NCBI RefSeq assembly: GCF_001949145.1 | Contig: NW_019091361.1 | Location: forward strand, 1,900,866 to 1,964,865 | Source of the DNA: Acanthaster planci | Taxonomy: Eukaryota > Echinodermata > Asteroidea > Valvatida > Acanthasteridae | Direction of reading: 5' to 3' | Length of the DNA stretch: 64,000 bases | In this document: piece after piece, positions 32,600-42,912 of the stretch | Layout: each line of letters starts with the position of its first letter | How positions within the stretch are numbered: the first letter of the stretch is position 1 | Position numbers and translations under genes: made by a program | The notes under the pieces: model-generated | Database searches by the model: none | What the model was told of the DNA's origin: nothing | The model's input: the letters and a program-made list of their open reading frames with translations, nothing else

Positions 32600-33790
32600 A
32601 TATAGAACTCTTCCTGTAAAATTCTTACTTTGACAGCTGAGAACATACATATACATATAGAAACCGATGTGGTTAGTTCCTTGTTCGATTTCGACAATAT
32701 TTGTTTAATATTGAACAAGTAACCATTTGATATTCCATCATCGAATAAGTAACCGTTTGGCATTCAGGATGTACACCCCTAAAAGCGATGGTGTGCAAAA
32801 GGGGGGAAAAACCACTCTGCCACCATGCACATCACATGTACCCATTTACATTGTATGTGCCACTTCACAATGATGAATACACAAACAATTCTCTCCTATA
32901 GAGGGAACCAAGGGCAACAGGTTTTTTGGGTTCATACAAGTATTGGCATAACTGTGCCCCCGGGTGTCCCCCCCATTTGAAATCCACGAACAACCTCGGC
33001 TGCAGCTTATTGTCTTTTGGCACCCCCTTGAAAAAAATGTGTGCTCCCCAGTTACCCTCCTGGGTGCCCCGCAGACATAATCGCCCTACTTACGCCACTG
33101 CGAACAAGCCCAGAAATGTTAGCGACCGCTTTTTTATTGCAGTGTAATTATTAGAAGAAAAATAAAGGTTAGTTTTATATACATGATGTTTCATCAAACC
33201 TATTTCGGTCAATCGAAAAGATACACATCAATCCTACGCCCAGGCTTTAAAGTTCTTTTTTCAAAGTGCTTCTATACACTTCAACTTGTCTTGTCGGTTG
33301 AGTTCTTAGCTTGCAAACCAGAGTGGGAATTTGAAAATTACACCACACTTCTCTCAAATTGAAATAAAATACCCAAACTCCATGCCCTGCCTGGAATTAC
33401 ATTGAATCTGGAGTCATTCTCCAAAATCATCGTCGACTCCTTGCAACCTGGCACATGGGTTTTTTTTCTTTGAAGCTCAAACAAGCCCTGAATTGTAGTT
33501 GGTACAGTTTGTTTTTAGACCTTTTGCACTCCATCACTTTGGAGGTGTGCATCCTGAATGTCAAACGTTTACTTATTCAGCGTTGAATATCAAAGAGTTG
33601 CTTGTTCAACATTGAATGTCGAACGTCAAACAAGGAATAAGTAACTAGCCTCACGCCGCCCATATATTGAAAAGTGTCTTAAAAGTAAGACATGTACTGG
33701 ATGACTCCAGACTTAAGTCCAAGGACTGGGACTCAGTTTTACAGCAATTTCATTTTAGGAAGATGTTTTTCTCAGCTGTAAAGCCAAAGT
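32600..33790. mobile_element. Large inverted-repeat (foldback) element
   Basis: Sequence at about 32670-32810 (ATTGAACAAGTAACCATTTG, GGCATTCAGGATGTACACC, GATGGTGTGCAAAAGG) returns as its reverse complement at about 33515-33650. Weaker inverted similarity (CAGCTGAGAA) extends to 32630 and 33775. The interior holds a CAGTGGCGTA-family copy (32941-33100). No transposase. Confidence 0.6.
32941..33100. mobile_element. CAGTGGCGTA-family element
   Basis: It runs from TATTGGCATAACTGTGCCCC to CCTACTTACGCCACTG. It shares CAGCTTATT, GGCACCCCCTTGAAAAAA and GTGCCCCKCRGACAT with 7841-8005. Confidence 0.6.
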
Positions 33791-34602
33791 ATCTGAAATT
33801 TATCGACAAAAATATTGCATGCACTAGAAATGAAATTTATTGCAAAAAATGTGAAGAGACTGTTCGAGGCTCGGTGCGCGTAGCACACGAAGAGACATTA
33901 GGAATACGTGTTCTTCTTGTCGTGGTTGTTGACTGAAGAGACTTCTGAATTATCAATCATGGCATGTAGGCCTAAGGACTATTCCTCACTCAAAACATTC
34001 AAGAAGAAACATCAACAAACTCTAAATTTTGCAATGTCATTACAAATTAATGATTTTATCAGTTTGCAGTTCTGGTTCTTATACTCTGTCCATGTGTTGC
34101 ACGGTCTCTGAATAGATTTCCATAACACGCATAACTATCCTCTGCAATGCTGAGTTCAAATGTTGATGTGTATACCCTGTAGACTGTGCTGTGCACTTAA
34201 AGGACAATTCCTCGGCATGCCCTTTAAATAAGGAACCCATTCAGATTATCTGCTCAATATTTTAAAATTCTAAAAATATATTACTTTTTACACCAAATGG
34301 CTCGTAATGATTTTGGACTTCATATTCACCTGTTACTGTATTTTAAGTGCTGGGTAAAGGAACACAGGCTTATTTTGTGTTTTGTTTTACATTTCTAGTT
34401 GCACAGAGAAGGAAACATGGACAGACATAGGTGATGTTAAAATAAATTGTCTGCCACACAAAGTGGTTCTTGTATACTCCATCTGGAAATGTGAATCACA
34501 ATGACAAAAAAGCTGTCACTAAACAGAATGATGACTTACAACATATTCAGCTTTTGTAATTGTATTTTCAAAAATGCTGGGTAAAAGAATGCAGGGGTTC
34601 AG

Positions 34603-34785
34603 TGTTGTAGGTCTCGAGACCTGGTCTCATTTTTGAGACTGCCTCCAGACCTTTTTTGCGGTCTCGGTCTCATCCTATTAAAGTCTCGGTCTCGGGAGGG
34701 TTGGTCTCAGTCAAAAGTGCTGGTCTCGTTCTTGTTCTCGGTCTTGTCAAAGTCTTGGGTCTCACCCTCTGTTGAGACCACAACA
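34603..34785. mobile_element. GGTCTCG-rich MITE
   Basis: The ends TGTTGTAGGTCTC and GAGACCACAACA are inverted. Inside, GGTCTCG-type motifs recur about ten times. Resembles widely distributed GGTCTCGAGACC non-autonomous DNA elements; no coding capacity. Confidence 0.65.
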
Positions 34786-35275
34786 AATTGTGCACCTAGC
34801 TACCACTCATGAACACACCCACCAGCTGATCTCCACGTGAGTCCAGTTTCCAAACATTGATGTAAATACTGGCATGACACCATAATTTTTCAATTTTCAT
34901 GATAAAGAATTAAATTGATGCTTGAATGGAGACTAAGTCAATGCAGGATGCACTATTGCCAGCACAGGAGACAGCCTTGGAAAGTATTGTTCAGCACGGT
35001 GGACATGCATCTGGAACTTGTACCCAGTGTGCCATTTATTTCACTGGCACACATCTGCGTATTTTGGCACAATGTACATACGTGACCCACATAGATACAT
35101 CTACATGTACTACTACCAGATCTTATTTGGATATTCATTTTGTCTCAATTTTTGGTTCACGGGGAAAAAAAAGTTTAATTTTCACATCAGTGGGGTCACT
35201 CAGGTTGAAAATGACAATTTCAGTCATACCAGTGGGTAAAATTTTGGCTGACCTCTCTAACCAGTTCAGTGATCA

Positions 35276-35334
35276 TTAACCCTAACCCTCCTCAATCCTT
35301 CACCTGTTGGAGGATTGAGGAGGGTTAGGGTTAA
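35276..35334. repeat. Perfect 23-bp hairpin carrying telomere-like CCCTAACCCT
   Basis: 35276-35298 and 35312-35334 are exact reverse complements around a 13-nt loop. The outer part of each arm reads TTAACCCTAACCCT or its complement. Confidence 0.85.
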
Positions 35335-38300
35335 AGTAGTATCACCGGTGAACTTAGACATTCAGCATTAACATATTTCTATTGAAGAACCAGACTCGGT
35401 CTTGTGCAACGTCCTCATTATGTGTTTGAAAGGAATGAGTATCAATCTACTGTAAGAAAGCAACAGCTGTCAAACTGAAATTATATAGCACTGTTCTTCT
35501 CATTTCCCTTAGCGAGTAACAACCTAAAAACCATTGAAACTTCATTCTTTCAACTTCTTGGCAGTATCCAAGTACATTTTACCATTTCGTGTTCTGGCAG
35601 GCAAGATACATGCATGAAGTTTGCCTCAGGACCAGAAGGAACTTGTTCTGAGCCATGTCCTGGTTAACAAAAGTTGGATGGTGCAACCGGAGAGGTATGA
35701 ATTCATCAGCAAGGTATCTTTTTTTATATAAATCTTTTGCCCTTGTGGTTGTGGATGTTACTGTATCATACTTAAATTTCTCTCTGTTGGTCATGACTTA
35801 CAGAGAACTATATGAGCACAGAAGCCACTATTATATACATATGAGTCCTAGTTACAAAATTAATTTATACCTGCATCTGCACAATGTCACTGTATGTGCA
35901 CTAAGTGCAGTGGTGCAAATTGGGGGGGGGGGTGACTTGCCCAGCCATGAAAATTTGAAAAGCGGGGTGGGGCGGATGGCATTATGGCTTTTCAAAACTG
36001 TAATATTGAATGCATTTTAGTTGTTTTAAGTCTAAAAAGATTTTCACAATCCCCTTAAAATTTTGCTCACTGCAAAAATTGGTGCGCTCGTATGTGGTGC
36101 CTTGTCGGGTACCGGAACAATGGAAGGTACCCCACAAAGCTAGTTTTGATTCTTGGGTACCCCACAAGAATTTCACGAAAAAGATGTTTCAAATTTACTC
36201 AAAAAGGAGGAATTTCCAAATGCCATTCATCCGTCGCAAATTGAAGTGTTTTAAGGGACATACGGTCGAAATTTCAACCCAGGAAACTGAATTTAGTTGA
36301 AATGGCAGCGATTTGAAATTTTTCCTGTGTTGTGTAGGTGTTTTGTACACGAGAACGAAGGAAATACCCCACAAGTATACATATGTAAGGGTGTGTGTGT
36401 GTGGGGGGGTGATTCAATGGCCCATCCCCCTCCCTCAAAAAGTTGAGGGATGTACATGTACCCCCCCATTCCCCCAGGATTTACGTCCATGACTAAATGC
36501 ATGCAGTGTCGTCAATTGTTTTTTACATTTTGTAAAACATTAGTGTTACTAATGACTGCCAACCAAGCACTTTTGTGAACACTTGATATATTTTGCATGA
36601 AAGTTTCCATTGGCTATTTTACATCACTTTGTGACATACAGAACAAAATGTACCGAACTTGTAACAAAAGACACCAAACCAAACAACAGTAACTGATAGA
36701 CAGGTTGTCATTTGTAATGCTCTCAAGGCAGTTTTATTTCCTTGAATAGAATCAAGCGCTCTAAGTTAGAATACCTTATCATGTATACCTTATGGTCTGA
36801 TCAAGTTTGTACATAAATCATGTACAGTACATTTGCTTTGGAAGAATAATACGGCAATGAATATGTACGGGGCATGCTACTACATGTATGTTACATTGTA
36901 TACCATTACCTTTGACGTTCAAATAAGCAAGTAAAAATTTGTACCACCACTAGAAATCTTTCTTTTGATATGCTTTGGGTAATTAGTTGATGTGCAGACA
37001 TCTGGCATCACAAAATGTAGATTCTTACACTGTGCTAGTTACTTGCCGACATGCATAGTTTGTCAGAGAGCCAATTTGCATTATCTGGCAAATGTGAGTT
37101 ATGACCAATGAATACAGCAGCAACTTTCCCACTGTTATAAAAAAAAATATCAGGCATTCTCAATGGACATAGCAGACTTGTATGTGCGTAGAAATGATGG
37201 CTGAGAAGATGGCATATTCTGATTTTCCAATGACTGATTCCACTGATTCTGAAAGTGAGATCACTTGGTTGTACAAATTTGACCAGGCATGCACGTGAAC
37301 TACCAACAATTAGAAACGTAAGTTTCGGAGCAATAATCTGATCTGCATTTTTGTGGAATACATTTTGGCTGCTTCTCTTGACCTTGGAATGGTCTCTGTC
37401 AGTAAGAAAGTTTGAAAGAATGCCGTGTACATCCCCAGTACAGTAGCCTTTTTTGAATCACTTTTATGTGTGTTTTTATTGGACCAATCTAGACAGCTTT
37501 AGGACGAGATGTGTTGGCAATACTGATGGTTTACTAGAGAGATTTCATCAGGATCTTTGAATCAACTTTGCTGTGTTGAGGTGGCTGTAGAATAACTGTG
37601 CAGAAAAACAACTTGTTTTTTTGTTTTCAGTGAAAGAAGCCAACATGAACTGTGTACCAGAGGCTATGTTTTTGAATGATGTAGACTAAGCTCTTCCATA
37701 ATTAAAATACAAATTGTACTAACTCCTTGCTACAAGGTGCGTACTTGGAGTTCTAAACAAAATATGAGTGCTTTTGGCAATGAGGAACTACACAAACAGG
37801 CATTTGGGAAAGAAATACCTTTAATAACGAAAACCAAAATAATACAAAATTCCCCCTCTCAACAAAAGTGGAAAAAGGCTGCAATTTTCAAGGCACATGA
37901 CATGAGGTTTGTTGGCATCAAAATATTACGAGGTGCAATGTGCAATTAACATGCACATCAAATCTGCTGTAAGTGCATATTTTCAACAATAGACTAGGTT
38001 TTTTCTTAAGTCAGTTCAAGCTGTGATACATGAAGGCAAGTCAAATCCTGGAAAAAAAAAACACAAATTGATTTTATTAGAGATTGAATTTACAGAATTT
38101 GCCACAGGAGGGCATTTTTCCTTGTGGAAGTACATTGCAGGAATGCAACAGTAAAAAGATGCAGACGGCTGTGCCCTTGATTTTAAACATGTTGATTTTC
38201 ATGGACGTTTGTAAAAGCAGTTTGTACACTATCTTAAATTGATAACTGAGAACCAAATGGAGAACACTTTGCACAGTTCAAATATGATTTCACATAGTGT

Positions 38301-40929
38301 GGTGGAATTGTACAACAAATGAATTTTTTTCGACAGCAACCATCTCACTGTGCAATACTATGTAGAAGATTCTGCAGTTCGACGGAACTGCAGTGTGAAC
38401 CCTCATGTGTTTGTTTGATTGACAGGTTAGATACCTGTACATTTGTCTAAGAAATAGCTACATAATCCAAACCGGTGGGGGTGGGGGGAGGAAGGAGAAG
38501 CAGAAAAGAGTCAACGTACCCCATCAGAATGTTCTAGATATGAAAGCAACCTGAAACAAAACAATGTGTTTGTCTTGATTGCAGACCTACAGTGTAGCTA
38601 TGTTGAGTAGCTCAATTCAACCAATTTCAGCTGAGGATTCTCTCCGGGATGCAAATCCAACGAGCCTTTTGTGAGTTACATTTGAATAAAATCTGATTAA
38701 CTGAGTTCTTTTACACCTCGTGATTCGGGGCAAACTTTTGCTTAGTCACATAAGAGACACCTTGCACCAATACACTGTTCTCAATGGATAAGAAGGGCAC
38801 AAAGGAACCAGTCCATTCCAGAGATGGTTGTCACAATGCAAAAGCTTGCCCCGAATCACAAAGTATAGCAACAGTGTCTTTAGTCTGGGGAATTCAAGTT
38901 TTTATATTTATGTGCAATAAGATAACTCGATGTACCAGATTTTATTCAAATTTAACTTGCAAACGGCTTATTCCAAAATTCTTACAAATGGACAGTAACA
39001 CAACAATCTCCCTGAGTATTTCCATGCAAGAAAATGAAGGAATTAGTTTAAGATCTAAGAACTTCCATCCCAAAATGCGAATGGATTTTATAACAGATAC
39101 ACGACAATTTAATACAAGATGATGCAGATATCCTTGATAAGGCCAAGCAAAACAAGAAATTTCCTTGTCCGAATTTCTGGGGAACAAAATGGAGGAGCAG
39201 CCACTTCTATTCTTACCATACAGCGTCTCTCCAAAATGGCTGTGGGATTTTCTGGACCCATTCACCGATATATTTGTGTGTCTTGAAGGAGCTGTCTGGC
39301 ATCTCATAGGTTTCAAAATCCCATTTACAGCTACATGTGTATATTGATGGAAAGAAATGTTCAAAATACAGGCACACTGAATTTTGGCGAAAGGAGGGGG
39401 GGAGAAGAAGGGAAAAAAGGAACGTGACTGAGAAGAGAAACTACTCAATATGGCCTTTTACTTCGCTTTCTATTAGCAAGGAAGCCCCTTGAATAAGCCA
39501 CAATCCAATGTGTTACAGGACACCAATTTTTTTTTCTCAAATATTTAAATAATATCGGAAACCTTCAACTCTGGTTGGAGGACTGAAGGTCGTAAAAGGT
39601 TTAATACCTGTATGTGAACAAAAGGCAAAACACTGGACTTGGACATGTATAACGCTGAAATGATTTCACAGGTATCTAACCCATGAGACACTGCAACCTT
39701 CTAAATATACAAACAAAAACTGTAACTTAAAATTCTCATCAGCAGATTGCACTCTATGTGTAAAGTTTAACCTGTACCAAAAAGTCACTACGTGTAAGGG
39801 CATAGCCATGGGAACAAAGGAACATCAGTGTTTGGGACTCATTCTTCATGACGTTATAATTTTCCAACAGTCAGTCAAGTCAAAGATTCCTACCTGCCCC
39901 TTGAATCTTGTCTTGCAAGTGTTTCTTATATTTCAGTCATATACATGAAGGCTTCAAAAGAATGGTGCCAGTCCTGATAATGTGACTCAGTGCCTCATGA
40001 ATCTTGAAGCTAATGACCCAGACCACAGGTTATGATACAAAGAGAAACAGTACCAAACAAAAACATCCAACCTGTCGACATGTAGCCACATATGACCACA
40101 ATTTCAGAACTTGACAGCCTCGTACACAGATCAAGCTCAACGACTGCTGTAGAACCAGTTTTTAAAATATTAAGTTAAATTATTACAATTACTGAACAGA
40201 CCCAACATTGACTCTGCTGTCGTTGTAGCAGACCAGTGTTCACCACTGACCGTTGTTCTTTAAAAAAAAAAGCATCATAAAAAAATAAAATAATTTACAA
40301 TCTCTCTGTTTCAATGCCAGTTACACACACCTGACAGCTGGTTATTGGCCTTTTTTTACAATTCGTTAATTTTTCAACCGTTCCCCATTTACTATACAAT
40401 TATCAAACAAGAACGCTCCATCCTTCTAATTTAGTCATTGTTTAAGTTAATTAATTCTACACATTCTTAGGAAGAGTGCATGCAACCGTCAAGTATGTTA
40501 TTCTGACATTGTGGCTACAGTATACATGCATGGCGTGTTGAAATATCAAAATGGAAGACCTCGTGATAAAAATGAATTTGCTGTTTAAAAAAAGAGGAAA
40601 AGAACCCTTTGTACTGGCTTCTCTCAACGTTGTCAATAGAAATCAAGAACCTTTTGAATATTGTAATCAAGAATGCTATACTACAGAGATCACTCAAAAA
40701 AGTAATGCATCAAAACAACAGTAGTTGTGTTTACAATTTTGACACCTTGACAGTGAAACAATTAAAAATATGTAAAAGAGTCCACACTCAGAAAGACATC
40801 TGAGGGGTAATGGTGTATGTACAGCAGAGAAACTGATGCGTAATGGTCACTTTGACAATTTAGTATTGTTAAGGTTGAGGAAACAGTTGTTGTGAAGCAC
40901 CTTGAAAATCAAACTAACTGTGCCAATAC

Positions 40930-41093
40930 GGGCGTTTCACAAAAGTGCGCCTCCAAGAGTTTGCAACGCGTTGACAATGAGCGAAATCTGTCCATCTTTT
41001 CCAACCGCACATTGTGTTGACAGATTTCGCGCATTGTGATTGGTCAACGCACTACAAAGTAAACTCTTGGAGGCGCACTCTTGTGAATCGCCC
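40930..41093. mobile_element. Palindromic 164-bp MITE, full copy
   Basis: It starts GGGCGTTTCACAAAAGTGCG and ends GCACTCTTGTGAATCGCCC. Both arms contain GCGCCTCCAAGAGTTT. It is exactly the length of the copy at 44811-44974. It lies in the probable DAPK 3' UTR or just beyond it. Confidence 0.85.
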
Positions 41094-41512
41094 TTATCAA
41101 ATGAGCTGTAAAGCATACCAATTGACCAGCATAAAAATTAGTCACCAAAAAACATTATAAACAGTCACTTAGTTCGAAACTTTGCTTAGTTGCACAAGAA
41201 ACTGACTTGGATGCACACTCTCTCCTCGCAGCTATGGTTTTGGAGCTCCAGTTGATCCACTGCAGCCTTAAGAATGATGTACATGATGTATGTCTCAGCA
41301 ATGCAGGAATGACAACATTCAAGAGCTCCAGATAAGCAGGTTGACCACTAGAAGCCACTTGAGGGAGCCCTTCAAATGGCCAATGAGACTGAAAACAATG
41401 TTGTATCAACACACTAGCAAAATTCACATATCTCCTCCAGAGTTGAGACCATCTTTACAGAGCTGGCATGTTTAAATGGATGTTTGTAACAACGTATGCT
41501 ACAAATCACTTA

Positions 41513-41544
41513 ATGTCAGTCAACTCGACTAAGTTGACTGACAT
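41513..41544. repeat. Perfect 13-bp hairpin in the DAPK 3' UTR region
   Basis: ATGTCAGTCAACT, a 6-nt loop, then AGTTGACTGACAT, about 150 bp beyond the DAPK stop. It could fold in the mRNA. Confidence 0.7.
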
Positions 41545-41694
41545 AAGATATAAAATGTTACTTGAAACCAACCACTTCCTACATGGAGAGAGATTTTTGA
41601 ACACTGTGTTTCCCTGTTTATTTAAAAATCCCTAACTGATTCCCTTTGAGTGAGTAGTTGTCTTTGCGTATTTTGTCCAGCCATCTTAGCTTCT

Positions 41695-42912
41695 TTATCG
41701 TGATGCTACTGTACTAGACGAGTTGTTAGGCGTCCCATTGATTCTCATCTGGTTCTCCTCGATGGCTCGTGGGTCTGGCAGAAACTTGTACATTGGCATG
41801 CTGTTCAGGATAACCCTGGCTGCGTCATCCCGGCCGAGGGCCCTCAGCTTGACCACCAAGGTACCAATGGTGCTGCCGGGGTCACTGCCCCACTCCTGCA
41901 GTGTCCTCTCTGTGGGGCTGTCCGACTCTTCGGGGCCGCATCGGTTGTTCATGGGGTCCAGGCTGGGGACGCGGTCAATCATGCCCAGTGACAGTGCCAT
42001 GAGACACCAGTCTTTTCCCATGGGGTCAGGGGGGTCGAGGAGCATGCTCAGTTGCCTCCGGGTCAGCTCAGGGAGATCCCCGACATGTAGGTTGATCCCT
42101 GGGATGGTGTTAGCCTCAATGGATTCACTGCCAAAGCAGAAGATGTCCGTGAACGTCTCCTCCTCCTCAGTGATCTCGTTACGGACTGCCCGGTCTCTGT
42201 TCATCTGCACCTCAAAAATGTGCTTGGGCTCGTACGTCATGACGAACCGGTCGTGGTTGCGAAGCTGGGTGGGGCTCAACACATCTTGGTTGAGAAGCAA
42301 CCCCGGGTACGACTCCTCAACAACGTTTCTAACGAGATGGATGAGGTCCTCCATGAATACAAAACAGCCCTGTCTGGTATCATTGATGCCACGTACCCTG
42401 ATCTCAATGCTCTGGCCCTCATTGGTCAGTATTAGTAAGGCTTCCATGCTACCACTCACACACTTGGCTCCGTCCTTCCACAGCACTAAGTCTGTGTCCA
42501 AATCCTCAACGTCTTGTTGAAAGTTCCTTCTCAATGACAACTGCAGACGGGCGAATAACCCGATGGGCAAGACACTCGTGCAGTCTACTATCTGCAGGCG
42601 CACCCCTCCGTATACGTTCAAGTTGCCGTTCTCGTCTTCCTTCTCCCAGATTCCAAGCGGTGCGTTGCTTTTGATGAGCGAGGGGAACTCGCAGACCGTG
42701 CCCTGGGTGCAGATGTCCATGGCCTCCAGGAGCTGGACGACATCCACTGAGTCTGTTTCTGGGAAGACTGATTGGATGTAATGGACGCTGTACTGACCGT
42801 ACGGCTGATCGGTCATGTCTGGGGACAGAAGCTGGCCGATCACGTTGGAGCAGAGCCACCGAGGTTCTATTAAGATGATCTCTTGAAGAAGCTCACTCAT
42901 GAAGCACTGGAC
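41695..42912 (-). CDS. DAPK1: DAPK1 last coding exon: COR-like region and death domain
   Basis: 405 codons plus stop. It begins VQCFMSELLQEIILIEPRWL and includes AMDICTQG, VYGGVRLQIV and a BRDFF-like PKHIFE segment. The death domain is LTRRQLSMLLDPPDPMGKDW ... EWGSDPGSTIGTLVVKLRAL GRDDAARVIL. It ends NNSSSTVASR, close to the human C-terminal VVSR. GC-rich coding is clear against AT-rich flanks. Confidence 0.96.
   Translation of the reverse strand, partial: VQCFMSELLQEIILIEPRWLCSNVIGQLLSPDMTDQPYGQYSVHYIQSVFPETDSVDVVQLLEAMDICTQGTVCEFPSLIKSNAPLGIWEKEDENGNLNVYGGVRLQIVDCTSVLPIGLFARLQLSLRRNFQQDVEDLDTDLVLWKDGAKCVSGSMEALLILTNEGQSIEIRVRGINDTRQGCFVFMEDLIHLVRNVVEESYPGLLLNQDVLSPTQLRNHDRFVMTYEPKHIFEVQMNRDRAVRNEITEEEETFTDIFCFGSESIEANTIPGINLHVGDLPELTRRQLSMLLDPPDPMGKDWCLMALSLGMIDRVPSLDPMNNRCGPEESDSPTERTLQEWGSDPGSTIGTLVVKLRALGRDDAARVILNSMPMYKFLPDPRAIEENQMRINGTPNNSSSTVASR

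Larger units (their letters stand above)
29991..41694. other. Long interval without recognised genes; right part includes the DAPK 3' UTR
   Basis: No protein family recognised on either strand. It contains foldback elements at about 32.6-33.8, 34603-34785 and 35276-35334 and a MITE at 40930-41093. The DAPK 3' UTR extends left from 41694. Candidate - strand poly(A) signals (TTTATT on +) lie at 41617-41622, 38073-38078 and 36733-36738, and I cannot choose between them. Confidence 0.5.

Noticed and set aside
33667-33936. 89-codon frame with two CxxC-like cysteines
   Set aside because: No family recognised and it lies within an inverted-repeat element; too little evidence for a gene.
38942-39448. 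168-codon frame on the - strand
   Set aside because: No recognisable domain, unusual composition, no splice context; it lies in the presumed DAPK 3' UTR or intergenic DNA.
41723-42520. 265-codon frame on the + strand
   Set aside because: Shadow of the DAPK1 death-domain exon on the other strand.
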